In this document: piece after piece, positions 1 to 10,852 of the stretch
How positions within the stretch are numbered: the first letter of the stretch is position 1
Layout of the letters: every line of letters begins with the position of its first letter
From: Sphagnum compactum
Taxonomy: Eukaryota > Bryophyta > Sphagnopsida > Sphagnales
DNA length: 64,000 nucleotides
Direction: 5' to 3'
Assembly: GCA_965153455.1 (NCBI GenBank)
Contig: OZ234503.1
Span: forward strand, 11,289,118 to 11,353,117
Notes under the pieces: model-generated
What the model was told of the DNA's origin: nothing
The model's database searches: none
What the model saw: the letters and a program-made list of their open reading frames with translations, nothing else
Translations under genes and position numbers: made by a program

Positions 1-2281
1 TGTGAATTGTTTTTTGGGGCTGTAACCCCTACTAAGGTGCTTTTGGAATGTCCATAATTATGAAAACATGGGGATGAAAGTGGGGGCCCAGGGTTTGATA
101 CATTGTGGTTGAGTGTATGACAATGGTAAATAATTTAAATCTGCACTTGAACAATGTGATGAAAGAGCATCTCCAGCAGTTCTCGCCTATCAGTATTCAT
201 GTTCTCAAAGATTCAGTCTTTAAATATTCCTCCACTCCCCACCCATTCTATGAAAAAACTTGAACACTTTACACAAAGAGGCTACTTTACTCTCACCACT
301 TGGGCCAATCATTACGACAACCAATTAAAAACAGTCATTTTCTTTCCAGCTCTCACAATTATCACTACCCTAAGCAATACCCTAAGCAAACATAATACCT
401 TTCTCTGTCTTTTTGTTAAGATCAAGTGTAATATCTGTTCTTATCAGTTTAAGATCTGAAACGAGGCTCATGGAGTCTTATGATATTAATCTATTTTTTC
501 TTGGAGGTGGGGACTTTGGGAGGCTCATGATATTAATCTAAGCCAACTTAATGTCAAAATCACAATTTCACACAATTTGACTGTTAGACATCTTAAATTG
601 TGGGTACAGGAATATTTACTGGTAAAGCTGGAGACGCTCTAAGCAATTTTGGAGGAGCTTGCATAGGTCCCAAAGTCCATGGCATGCAACTTCCTGTTCC
701 TAGCCTGGGGCTACTATGGGAGTTTATGTGCCACTAAAGGACATAGGCATTGAACTGGTAACTGAAGACTCAACGCTTGACCATCCATTTGTGATCAATT
801 TCTTCAGCTTCTACTTCCCTAATCGCGCATTACAGGTGTCACAAAATTTTCAGCCCCAGACTGGTGGTTTGCGGGCCTATTAGAAGATTATGTGGTCCAA
901 AAAAATTTCCCGTTTGCAAGTACAAATGAATGGGGGACATTATGAGGTCCATTCTGACATCGTTCCCAATGGAAAAAAGGTTTGACAATTCTCCCCCAGG
1001 GACCAGAGTTCGAACTTTAGCAAACTAGCAACTCCAATTCAATCAGTCCTAGAGACTGTAAATGCTTCCACATTTTCCGAAGTCACTTATGACAGGGTCA
1101 AACAGTGTTTTTTTTCTGTTTTGTAAAAATATGACATTTGGCTACTGTTTCAGCCCTTGTGGTGCTAAGCTAGCCACTGGTTGGAATGGACTGGAGTCCA
1201 GCTGGCTAAACGTTTTTGTTTAATAGTATTTTTTTGGCAAAAAATTAAGGAGAAATGGAGTTTGATTAGGCGATTAGTTTATTTTTTTCAAGGTGGTTAT
1301 TTCTGGCTGCAGGGGTCAGAATCTTTTAGGAATTCTGGCTCCTGCCACCAAGTTGTTGTAGGGTTTTTAGCGTTTGTCAATTCTCAGAAGGAGAATCCTA
1401 AGCAAGTTGGAACTTGGCAACCTTCTGCTGAATCACAAAGACTCCTTAGTAAAACCATCCAACTAATAACAAGTGACCACAATGCTCAATGGCTCATGAA
1501 TCATGGGCCAAAATTCAATACAACAAACCACTGGCCACAACAAATCAAAAATTGAAAACAAACAATAGGCAATCACTTGTGAGGGGATCAAACCTTTTAA
1601 ACTGCCCATTGCAACACAAGCGTCCTACAAAACGAAGGTTAATTACATACAAAACCATCCATAAGTCACATTAGAATAATCTTGTAAAAAGACAAGAGTC
1701 AAGACACAAGAGAAAAACAACAACTTGAAAATATGAAGTGGTATCCCAAACTTCACTTACACAAAAAGTCAAAAAAATTAGCCAACAATGTTGCCAAAAA
1801 ATTGTTGGGTTGAAACTAGAAAGTTTTAAACCTAAACTCCCACACCATATCGAGGACACTCTACTTGGCATTGTTCAAATGCTTCTAGATATGAAAAATT
1901 ATGGAAGGTGTAAATTTTTTGGGAAAACATTATGAACACCAAACCTACTAATATATTCATTTTGAAACTAGCATATTGAATTTGTTACAATATGTGTAAG
2001 ACGGATGGATCCATTGACAATGTTGTTTCTCAAATTGGTTTGTGTCTTTTAATGTATTAAAATCAATTATTGAAAATGTTGCATAAAAAAATTGGTCTGA
2101 ATTCTTTTGAGACAAAACGTTTACATGGATATACTATTTTTGAATGATTGTTGTTTTTACTTGAATGTAAGGTTACATTTCTTAAATTTAGTGATCATCA
2201 AGCAAAGTTCATACCATCCACTAGGTTGGGTAAAGTCCTAAATTAATTAGATATGTGTTCTAGGTTAGTAGTGAGTCAATT
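1..2281. other. AT-rich intergenic sequence
   Basis: No coding region could be supported here. Short open frames at 199-459 and 1,181-1,555 have no recognisable domain and no relative elsewhere in the window. The 15-mer GGCATGCAACTTCCT at about 680 recurs near 11,086 (and in the mirrored arm), which suggests a dispersed repeat, but the match does not extend clearly. Confidence 0.5.
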
Positions 2282-2467
2282 TTACAACTTGGATTTGCAA
2301 AATGCCAAAGAGTTGAAGTAGCATTCATCCTCTATGCTCCCAATAACTTGTACCATGGCAATTTTTGCCAATTTGAAATATTTTGGAAAAGAAGAAGAAA
2401 GAACTTTGGATGTTAAAAGAGTGCACCAAAGGCAAAAGACATGATTCACATCAATAGGTTTGGCCAT
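2282..2467 (-). pseudogene. hAT transposase C-terminal dimerisation domain, fragment
   Basis: The minus-strand translation contains FPKYFKLAKIAMVQVIGSIE followed by DE, an F-x-S-L-x-F turn and a terminal KSKL. This is the layout of the C-terminal dimerisation region of plant hAT-superfamily transposases (a hydrophobic helix, an acidic Glu-Asp-Glu turn, then Phe-x-Lys-Ser-Lys-Leu-Arg-Asn). Translation hits stop codons directly after KSKL, where the family has Arg-Asn-Arg, so the copy is dead. No upstream catalytic domain is visible. Seen: the motif order. Known: the domain pattern. Inferred: origin from a hAT element. Confidence 0.6.
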
Positions 2468-3424
2468 GGCATCAACTGCATTTTATTTCATTGATAGCTT
2501 GAACATAGACTGTTCAACATCAAATGTAGCTACTAAAAGCACTCCAAGCACCCATAGATCATAATTGCCCATTTTCTTGGGGTGGAAATATGCTTATTTA
2601 ATCACACATAAATGTTTGGCAAAATTTGCTTCTGTATTCAGCTATAGCCAATATTGTGGATACACCACACTTGTGCTATCTATCACCCCATGAGTAGGAA
2701 ATCTCCCTTCTAGATCTTTCACAAGGCAATCAACAGCCTTTACCATACAAAGAAACCCAAATATTCATTTTCCAAAATCCAATGCATGTGATTATGAACA
2801 TTGAAAATGCAATACAAGTTGCAAAAGTTACAAAAATAGAAAGGCTTAGGGTGAAGAATATTACCTGCAGAGTCTACCTCCACTTGTGTTATAACTATTA
2901 CATATACATCCTTAGTCACAAATCTTGTCACACCACTTTCCAAACCCAGATGAGTAATCCATATATATTGTTGATTCACATCAAAAGTTAGGTGTTCCAC
3001 ATTATTGTTCAAATTTGTAACCCATTTCATCATGATGGTCAATTGAGATTACTTACATGATGCAACAAAGTGTTGAAATCAATGTAGTGGATTAAATGGA
3101 TGGTTAAGATATTTCTATTTATATAAAAAACTCCAACAATTCTCACTATGACATTTAAAATAGTTCCATCATTTACTATTCTCTTAATTTTTCAACCGAG
3201 AATACACATGTAGGCTTTGCATGGTAACTTTTTTACATAGTCCACACCTGTTATGTCTACAAGGGTAACTATTTTACCCTTGATAAAAAATTTATTGTAC
3301 TTAGTATAACTTCACCCTAGGTTGACCCTAAATTGACATGACGACGGGTTGTGTCGACGTTTAAATTGATGTGATTGACAGGATGTGACAAGGTTGACAT
3401 TAATAACCTTGTTCCCATGGTACC
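2468..3424. other. intergenic between two hAT fragments
   Basis: AT-rich sequence without a supportable gene. Opposed open frames at 2,740-3,042 (minus) and 2,782-2,991 (plus) overlap each other and show no domain. Confidence 0.4.
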
Positions 3425-3688
3425 TTGCATCCACCACTTGATTATAACCCCACAACAAAATTGTGGGGATGTTTGGGCTCTAATGCTATCATGGGTCAAA
3501 AATTGTTAAAATATTACAAGCTTGTAGAGTTGGCCATTGTTATCATCCTAAGCAATGTGGAGGATGACAAAACCTTTTCCATAGTCAACTTCATGAAATA
3601 TAAGTTTCGTAACCACTTGATTATCCATCTAGACTTGGTGGTTAAAATACAGGCCCAAGAATTTTACAAGCTTGAAACTTTTTTATGA
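3425..3688 (+). pseudogene. hAT transposase dimerisation domain, second fragment
   Basis: The plus-strand translation carries LVELAIVIILSNVEDDKTFS, then NFMKYKFRN, HLDLVV and FYKLETF. This is the hAT C-terminal dimerisation domain with the family's Thr-His-Leu-Asp-Leu-Val-Val continuation (here Ile-His). It ends in a stop at 3,686-3,688. The first part of the open frame, before about 3,495, does not resemble the family. It lies about 1 kb from the 2.28-kb fragment but on the opposite strand, so they are two insertions or a rearranged one. No catalytic residues remain. Confidence 0.65.
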
Positions 3689-5290
3689 ATTACACAACAA
3701 TTTGGGAATGGGCTTGAAGGAGAAATTGCATTGGGGAGACCACTAGGTGGTTAGTTTTATGGCCATCTTACTATGTGAGAAGATTATTACTTTTGTTGGC
3801 ATAGATGTATGGTTTTTTTTTTTCCAAATTTTGGAACATTTATCTATGCCTTCACCTAGGCATTTTGGGTTGGGGCATCTAGTAATTCAAGGTTGGCTTC
3901 TATTCCAATGAATTCATTACGCATGAACATCACATCTTCTTATTTTTGTTATTTGTTTCTAATTAGGTCTAATGGAGTGATTGAGTTTTTGCAAGTTGCC
4001 ACATTGGGGATAGAAAGAAAAGGACGATGTAAAAAATTTGCCCCATGTCAAAGTAGATTCTGGAATTAACAATTTGGAAATTATCTTTGTTCATAATTGT
4101 GCATATCCTTTTGATAGTCCTTTGCAAAATTGATTCTTTTTGATGTAATACGTGTTCATTTTCAAAGGTCCTAAATCAGAATTAAAATTAAAATTTTTAT
4201 CCTATGGATTTTGGCTTGAATTCCTTAACATTCATATGAATGAAAAAAAAAAAACTTGTTGTGACTGCCATGATTATGATTCATTGTTTTAAATGGTAAA
4301 ACATTATTCTATTATTTTTTTGACTATTTTCTTTTGTCGTCTAACACCCTTTCTAGCTTGTTTAATTTTGATTACACCATTTGAAATTTGACCATTTAAA
4401 AAGAAAATTATGTGAAAAGACTTTTGTTTTATTTTTTCACACTTGAAAAGAAAAAGGCTAATTTAGACTCATTGGGAGATCAAGGGACTAGGAATTTGCC
4501 AATTTTACATTAGTGCTAGGTTGATTCATCAAATCTTTCTTGATGGATGTATTTTTATGGATATAAAATACCTCCCCTTGAAGTAGCCTTTTCCATGGAG
4601 AAGAAGCACTTTTCTATGTGGAAAAGGTGTAATATCAATTATGTACGCAACATCCATATGATACTATATTTGCGTATGTAGAAACCAATGAATTTAGTTG
4701 CAATCATTGTCGAATTAAAATTTTTAAAATGACAAACTTGGCAACATGTTTTGGATGGGAAATTTCACCAAAATGCGAAAAATGAGAATTAGAGATTATT
4801 CTGTCATAATATTTTGTTTTTCCTTTAAAAATTGACAAAATTTGGAATTTTTTTGCGAAAAAAAATTCACCACATTTTGACTTTGATTTCAGGTTGGTAA
4901 CAAAATTTTCACAACTAGTATTGTTACAAATTAGACAAGTTCTAAAAACATGTCACCATTTAAAATCAACTCCATCTTGGGATGCTACCCAACATGATGC
5001 AACATAGGAGAATTCAAAAACATTTTCACTGAACGCACCCAAATTTCTAAAATGTCTTTGTAAAAAGGAATGGTTAGTTTCAAACAACTGGGGTTTGAAC
5101 AGTCCCTTTTTTTTGCAAAAAATTGCCAAAAGGGTACACAGTTTTCTGAAAACGAAATATTCTTTGATAAATTCCCTGTTTTTTGAAAAAACAAACGCCT
5201 ACAAGAGACAAATTTCTTTTTTTTGGGGGGAGGGTGTCGTCACATTTATGTATACTACTTACAGTTTTAAGAGTTCCTTGAAATAATGTC
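3689..5290. other. AT-rich intergenic sequence
   Basis: Runs of A and T and short repeats dominate. No domain is recognisable in either strand; the two opposed frames at 4,985-5,286 are in low-complexity sequence. Nothing else seen. Confidence 0.5.
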
Positions 5291-5339
5291 GTCAGTTAAG
5301 CCGTAATCTGCCTAGGGATGCAAACACCACTGGGTTTGA

Positions 5340-5740
5340 GACTCCTCAACCAGTTCTAATGATTTCAGTTATTGTCCATGCAGAGAGATTGCAGCTTCTA
5401 TGTATGAGGTGATGAAGCTGGTGACTACTAGCTAGCTCGTCAAGATATCAGTTTGCGGAAGGAGTTATGTATAGTCTGGTTGCCGATATTGTCGGAGGCT
5501 GCTTTCAGTCTTCAGATGTCTATCCTGCTATTGCAATCAATTTTTGATAGCCATCTGCTGACAGTTGATAGACGATGTTTCCTCGCGCAATACGCGGGGA
5601 ACTCGGAGAGAGCTTCAAGCAAAAGAGAATGATTAACCGAACAGTACTTGCGTCGAGCTCAACTCCATCCTTATGTGCCGTAATCGGCCGTCAGCACTTA
5701 GGACGATTTTGGTACAGGGTAACACCTTAGTGCGTTAGCC
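5340..5740 (-). promoter_or_regulatory. promoter relic of the cysteine-rich gene family (unit A)
   Basis: On the minus strand a TATA-like stretch (CTATACATAAC, about 5,464-5,474) is followed about 13 nt later by CTGATATCTTGAC and then AGCTTCATC. The same order, spacing and strand occur upstream of members B (about 9,690-9,742) and C' (37,861-37,896). Upstream blocks also match (a TTTCCTCGC stretch followed by GAGAG-AGCT, about 5,570-5,610 versus 9,830-9,885). Downstream, where a coding region would be expected, the similarity stops near 5,290 and no cysteine-rich frame is found. It appears to be a family promoter without its gene. Alignment by eye only. Confidence 0.5.
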
Positions 5741-5894
5741 GGGGTAAAACTCGCAGCTACAATGCTGCGGCCAAAGAGCAAGACCCATTTTCTATTTTAA
5801 AAAAAAAATCTACCGTGATACCCGGAAAGTACTACAGGGGTACCTGCAGGTTATGAGATAAAAAATTTAGAAAGTAAAGCGGGCATCCCGAAAA

Positions 5895-5936
5895 GTGAAA
5901 AACGCCCACCTTTGAGGGCATTTTTCTTTTCTAGTT
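5895..5936. repeat. short hairpin
   Basis: GAAAAACGCCC is followed by an 8-base loop and GGGCATTTTTC, an 11-bp stem with one mismatch, then a T-rich tail. It resembles an intrinsic terminator in shape, but that has no meaning for a plant nuclear polymerase II gene. The surrounding 5,741-6,285 stretch holds no gene. Confidence 0.4.
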
Positions 5937-6292
5937 GTGTAGCTGGTGACTTTGAAAATCTTCAACGCTGACAGATCCATGCATAAAACCCAAAAGTCAA
6001 GTACTTGAAATCAATCTTAAACAGAGATTCGTTATTATTGAAAGATAAAAGGAAGCTAAAGATTCTATTTCAGACAGGGCCATGAACTCGTTGAGCTTTG
6101 GTGAAAGCAGCTTGAAGAAAGTCATTTTATCATGAAGAAGAAGACCAACTTAGAAGTCCACTTGGACAGAGACTCTAAATATTAACTCTATGATGCAGTT
6201 TATCAGTTCATTACAACAAAGATTTAATATATTTTCATTTGACACATTTGTGATCTTTGGTGCTCACATTGTTCTGCAAACTATTATTAACT

Positions 6293-6815
6293 GTGAAACT
6301 TGTTAAAACTAAAGAGTTGTATGAGCACACTTTCAAAATTATTAATTGTGAAACTTTTCAAAACTGAAGAGTTGTGTGAGCACATTTTCAAAATTGTTAT
6401 CTAAGAAACTTATCAAAACTAAAAAGTTACGTGAGAGCACTTTCAAAATTATTAACTAGGAAACTTATTAGAACTAAAGAGTTGTGTGAGCACACTTTCA
6501 AAACTATTAATTGAAAAATTTATCAAAACTGAAAAGTTGTGTGAACACACTTTCAAAACTAAAACTAAAAAATTATGTGAGCACACTTCTAAAGTTATTA
6601 ACTATGAAACTTGTTAAAACTAAAGAGTTATGTGAGCACACTTCCAAAATTATTAATTGTGAAACTTGTCAAAACTGAAAAATTGTGTAGGCACACTTCT
6701 AAAATTATATTAACTCTGAAACTTATCAAAACTGAAAATTGTGTGAACACACTTCCAAAGCTATTAACTGTGAAACTTGTCAAAACTGAAAAGTTGTGTG
6801 AGCACACTTCCAAAT
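6293..6815. repeat. 55-bp minisatellite, about 10 units
   Basis: The landmark GTGAAACTT recurs (with substitutions) at 6,293, 6,348, 6,403, 6,458, 6,513, 6,604, 6,659, 6,717 and 6,771. Each unit reads roughly GAAACTTGTCAAAACTGAAA then AGTTGTGTGAGCACACTT and a CAAAATTATTAA spacer. Units around 6,560-6,600 are shortened. The 55-bp period is not a multiple of three, so the open frames on both strands through it (102 and 120 codons) are not evidence of protein. The inner GTGAGCACAC is partly self-complementary. Confidence 0.85.
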
Positions 6816-6829
6816 TCCAATGTGTCATA

Positions 6830-7381
6830 GCAGAGAGAATTTTTTTAAAAAACAAAGTGCATGAAATGCCTAGGGGTCCAAAAAGCTTAATCATAACAGA
6901 GACCAATCCATCCTCATGAATGAATGCACTAATGCACTTAAAGATATTGGAGGAACCACTCAAAATCATTAGCTTCCCACACATTCCCACACATTCTCAT
7001 GGAGTAATTCAATGAACTATTTCAAAACTTCTCCCAAAATATAACAAAAGAAATATTTCAGTGTTTGGACCCTTCAACCATAGTATGTATTCTTTGAATG
7101 GCATAATGAGAACTGTCTGCAGATCTCATCGGTAAACATGACCGGATCTGTAATGTTGTAGTATAACTTGACTAAGAGCGAACTGTACTAAACATACTGA
7201 GTAAAGGTGATTCATCTCTATGTCTTGTGCTAGGGAACTAGGGCTGCAGAAAAAATCTCATAATTAGATATGACCCCTTTTATGTGAACGACCCGGAACT
7301 AGCTTGTTACAAAGGCTTCAGTAAGACTTTCACTTATTCTATATTCCTTCCGGGCACTCCTGTCGTACGTGGCTCCTCTGT
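6830..7381. other. intergenic sequence
   Basis: No gene seen. Sequence after about 7,090 is visibly less AT-rich than the flanks and continues so into the B-unit region. Confidence 0.4.
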
Positions 7382-8038
7382 TTAGTCGCTTGTCAACTTT
7401 GTCTCTGAAAAGATGTTTGGGGGGAAAGGAAAACCAAGACCATGAAGCAAGGATATGACTAACTGAATTGTTTGAATTCTACGGAGAAATTGCAATGACG
7501 TGCAAAAGGCCCTTCGAAATTGAGCTCGAAGTGCTTGCAGAAGGTAACATTCCCACGTTGCAACAATGCACTGGGCATACATAGTCAAGATTAAAGACTG
7601 ACAGAGTCCAGTGATTTCAGGTCGCGTAATCGAACAGTCGGCATAGTAATAGGTATTCTGACAGCCGACGGGCAATGAACAGCGGATATTAAGGATCAGG
7701 CGAGGAACGATTTGGCAAGTGCACATCAAAGCCCTTTCTTTGTGCACCCTGTCAGCATGGGAGCTTCCAGCGACAACCTGGCGAGAAACTGGGATGGGGT
7801 CATGAACGAGGCAAATCATTGGGAGTTCGCATGAAATGTGTATTTGTGATAACTTCAGGCGAGTTTGGAAAGTCCATTGACTGTTTTTATCTATTTGCAG
7901 ATAATGGATGATCTTGAATCGATAAGAGAACTGATGACGCGGACCGTGTGGTCGGCTTACCCCCAAAAACCTTGCATACAGAAGGATAGATCTAGATTCT
8001 AGAAGGTAGCATGCAAACTCTAGATAGCTTCTTTCCAT
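7382..8038 (-). CDS. orphan 218-codon open frame, uncertain
   Basis: An ATG-initiated frame of 218 residues, the second longest in the window. It is rich in Leu, Ile, Arg and Cys and has no domain, signal peptide or repeat that I recognise. A plus-strand frame across 7,455-7,583 is also partly open and shows a GCAGAAG|GTAACA splice-donor-like site, so coding strand and coding status are both unclear. It lies 0.9 kb downstream of cysteine-rich member B, on the same strand, with no similarity to it. It may be a chance frame in relatively GC-rich sequence. Confidence 0.2.
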   Translation of the reverse strand: MERSYLEFACYLLESRSILLYARFLGVSRPHGPRHQFSYRFKIIHYLQIDKNSQWTFQTRLKLSQIHISCELPMICLVHDPIPVSRQVVAGSSHADRVHKERALMCTCQIVPRLILNIRCSLPVGCQNTYYYADCSITRPEITGLCQSLILTMYAQCIVATWECYLLQALRAQFRRAFCTSLQFLRRIQTIQLVISLLHGLGFPFPPNIFSETKLTSD

Positions 8039-8474
8039 CTATGAACATGAATGGCAACCGCACGTTATGCGGAGAAAATACCACTGAATCCAATCCTAAT
8101 CCAGTCATTCTAGTCATTAATACAACTAAAGACATCCACAGATGGCAACAAAACGTGGTACAGAACATGAATGACATGTAGTATGTCAGGTTCTATCACG
8201 GATACCTTTAGGAGCTCACCAAGCTAAACCCGAGCTAGGACGTCGTTCACCTAAAGAAAAACGAATTTATATCTATATACGCATTAAATGGTAACAAGTC
8301 TGGTAGAGGGTAGAGCTGTCATTAAGTGTTAAGTACCTGAATTCCTGCAATATCGACATCCAAGGTCGGCGCTGCAACTATTCAATAAATCGACATTCTA
8401 AAACCACACACAGGCAGAGATGGAGCAAATAGTACGCTGGAGGGATTCCCAGATTCAATCTCAGAGACGGAAGA

Positions 8475-8660
8475 GTCACACATTCTGTAAATATGCCATT
8501 ATTCAAAGGATCAAATGATCCAATTTACAAAGGAAGCTATTTCCACCATCCTGGCGATCTCTAGAGTACGACGGCCAATCGAATAGCTTCTAAACGACGT
8601 CAGATCAGGATGCAAAAACATATAATAGCTGTTATATTAGAGTCTACCCAACTAGCTAAA
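8475..8660 (-). repeat. 3' flank block shared by units B and C
   Basis: Scattered words in fixed order match the 3' flank of member C (36,590-36,790): ATGTACAAAGGAA or TTTACAAAGGAAG, then ACCATCCTGG-GATCTC, then CGGCCAATCGA, then ATCAGGAT, then an AGCTAT or AGCTGT palindrome. This shows that the duplicated unit included downstream sequence as well as the coding region. The stretch 8,040-8,470 holds nothing recognisable. Confidence 0.5.
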
Positions 8661-8904
8661 CTCCCTACTGTAAACTTGGGAACTCTAAAAAATCATTAAT
8701 AAACCCTGTACATGCACACATTTAAAAGCTAGAACAGCAAGTGGACAACGTCTTTGTATGATGTAAATTCTATACGTAGAAATAACACAAATGAATTATG
8801 TTCGGAATGAAATTCGTGGGCAAATTGAATTCTGAAGTCACCACAAAGAAAACCGTTCACGGATACGTTTTCCTTGTAGATACCAAACTTGAACTGTCTG
8901 AGGA

Positions 8905-9294
8905 CTAATTAATGCAGCTGAACTTGACTACATTGATCAAGTCTCTGCTGGTGGGTGGTGGTGGTGGTGGTGGTGGATTGCACACAGGGCAGGGAAATTC
9001 TGTGCACCGGTGAGGATCTTCGACAGCGATTGCCGAGAGGCCCACGGTCGGATAGAATCCGAATGTTCGATCACCTTTCGGGTAGTCACTCCTCTCTTGT
9101 CGGCTGCAACACTCTTCCGGAATACGTAGAACAGGGTCAGATGATGCAGAAGCGCTGAATTGCGGACTATAAAGACACTGACTCTTTCGTCCTCCTGTCG
9201 ATCCGCAATGTTGGCTTGGAGAAGGAGTGCCTTGGCAATTGTGGGGATCAGGGTAATTGATCATCACCTTCGTCTGAGCACTCAGGATCGCCAT
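8905..9294 (-). CDS. cysteine-rich small protein, family member B (129 aa)
   Basis: I recognise no named family. The product aligns from its first codon with member C. Shared: an N-terminal block (Met-Ala, Ala6-Gln7, Ile12, Tyr14, Pro17, then NCQG at 19-22 and CGS-x-GG at 30-35), a middle block (PEE at 59-61, Asp70, KGD-x-T-x-GF at 73-80), then HRCTEFPCPVC at 95-105. After this comes an eight-proline run coded by a GGT/ACC microsatellite, and an LI-x(3)-KF segment that C also has. B then stops, lacking C's second HxC-T-x-[FY]-P-C-P-x-C motif. The paired C-P-x-C cysteines suggest metal binding or disulfides (inference). No signal peptide or membrane helix is seen. The ATG at 9,294 is supported by the paralogue. 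A TATA promoter lies about 440 nt upstream. Confidence 0.6.
   Translation of the reverse strand: MAILSAQTKVMINYPDPHNCQGTPSPSQHCGSTGGRKSQCLYSPQFSASASSDPVLRIPEECCSRQERSDYPKGDRTFGFYPTVGLSAIAVEDPHRCTEFPCPVCNPPPPPPPPTSRDLINVVKFSCIN
8954..8976. repeat. (GGT)n microsatellite inside member B
   Basis: Seven full GGT units plus a partial one, read as CCA/ACC on the coding strand. They give the polyproline run at residues 107-114. Length variation here would change protein length without shifting frame. Confidence 0.9.
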
Positions 9295-9689
9295 TGTGTG
9301 AAGGTAACGTGTGTGTATGCGGTCTCAGAAGAAAAGGAAAAGAAGCGCTTAAAACTTATGGGGATGGTGAAAGGATGTTCTCCAGTTGTTCGTGAGAAAG
9401 CAGTCCAGTCCCTCAGGTAGGCTTTACGGACTATACTGTTACGATGAGGAATCCGTATCTAGAACCTTGTCAATCATGAGTCATCTACCAGTAGACCCGT
9501 AGTTCTGGTAGTCCGAGACCCAGAACAGAAGCTTGGAATTTCAGATAGCTATGCAAACTGACGTTCAGAGTGCATCCAGTGGCGTAAGAACTACTGATTT
9601 ATCAGACTTGTGGGAATGAGAGTGGAGGCTGTATGTGCGTAAGAGCGAGAGACTGCGGGATCTGAAACGAGATACGAGTCGATGAAGCC

Positions 9690-9742
9690 GGCAAGTAGCT
9701 TGTGAAGAGATCAGTCTTCAGGAGCAGTTGTAAATATAGCCA
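9690..9742 (-). promoter_or_regulatory. core promoter of member B
   Basis: The minus strand reads GCTATATTTA (9,740 to 9,731), a TATA-box match. Then comes CTGATCTCTTCACAAGC (about 9,714 to 9,698) and GGCTTCATCGA. The second block is shared with unit A and member C at nearly the same distance from the TATA box (13-19 nt), where the transcription start would be expected. The leader to the ATG at 9,294 would be about 0.4 kb and could contain an intron. Confidence 0.5.
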
Positions 9743-9749
9743 CGCAAGC

Positions 9750-10386
9750 AGGCTGTCTGCAAGAGCATCCCTGTGACCAGGATGATTCCTCGCACCAATA
9801 CAGGAATTGCCCGTGAGCAGCTGTTGTCTACCAGAGTAATTTCCTCGCTCATGCTTGGGTTCCCACCAGAGAGCAGCTCCCAATCTTATTACACAAAGAA
9901 TTGCAAAGGTGCACTAAACGCCGCTTCATTTCTGTTGATTTCAGTTCTACGGAGGAAGATGATGAGTATTTTGCCAGAAGAAACCCATCATGGAACTCGC
10001 GACTTGATGCCACTAGGCGAGTACTGCTAGGACGATTTGCCGTTGACCAGACAATGCAATGTCCAAACAGTTAGAATGGGCTCCTCAAGCGCGCAGTAGA
10101 ACTCATGTACCAAGTACCTGAATTCATGGCGAACTGTAGATGGCTGTGAGTTTTTACAATTTTTCGCACAGTAATCATGAATGCTGCCTATTTGCCTGCC
10201 AGCTAGTCGGGCCTGCCTTGATGAGAGGGACGTAACTTCATTGAAAAGCTTGTCAAGTCCTCTCCTCCATAGGCGAAGAAGCTGGTGATTATATACCCTT
10301 GATCGAAGGTTCCGAATTGATGAACATCGCAATCGAAAATGAACGGTACTGAACACTTTGGGCAACATGAAGCCAATTAGTTCCAT
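9750..10386 (-). other. upstream region of member B
   Basis: Contains blocks shared with the C upstream region, e.g. AATTTCCTCGC against AAATTTCGTGAC, then GAGAGCAGCTC. An open frame at 10,027-10,386 (minus, 119 codons) shows no domain and only a short weak match to the region near 11,960, so it is not called as a gene. Confidence 0.35.
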
Positions 10387-10852
10387 GTAATTTTTATTTC
10401 AGAAAAGTCTCATTGATATGTATACAATTTAACATCATTGCAACAGCCTTTGATTAGTCAACAAGAAATTCAACAAGAAATTGGAGTTTACACATTGAAA
10501 AGTGTGATTAATTTACACATTCACAAGGATAAAAACTTAATAATAAAACAAAACATTCATTTATAATGAAGATGAATGCTTGTATTCATCCCATGTTTGT
10601 TTCTAAGTTTATGCATACTCCAGACTCTAGGCTCATGGGATAATTTGCCTCTGCAATTGGCTAAGTAATAAATATTATAGTTAAGTAGGTAGCAAATGTG
10701 AGTGGTTGTACTTATATGTAGGTAGGCAAGTAGGTACAGCACTTGGCCATTTCTAGGTAGGCAGATGCATGTGCATGGTTCCTACATAGGTAACTGCTGT
10801 GGTTAGCCTATGTGACAAGAATAGAATGAAAAAGTGTATCTCATCCACGTAC
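10387..10852. other. intergenic sequence left of the palindrome
   Basis: AT-rich. Contains GTAGGTA-like short repeats at about 10,683-10,740 and nothing else recognised. Confidence 0.4.

Noticed and set aside
5895-5936. Rho-independent terminator-like hairpin
   Set aside because: Shape only; bacterial terminators have no role in this context and no gene ends there.
6611-6990. Opposed frames of 102 and 120 codons
   Set aside because: Both fall in the 55-bp minisatellite and its edge, giving repetitive translations.
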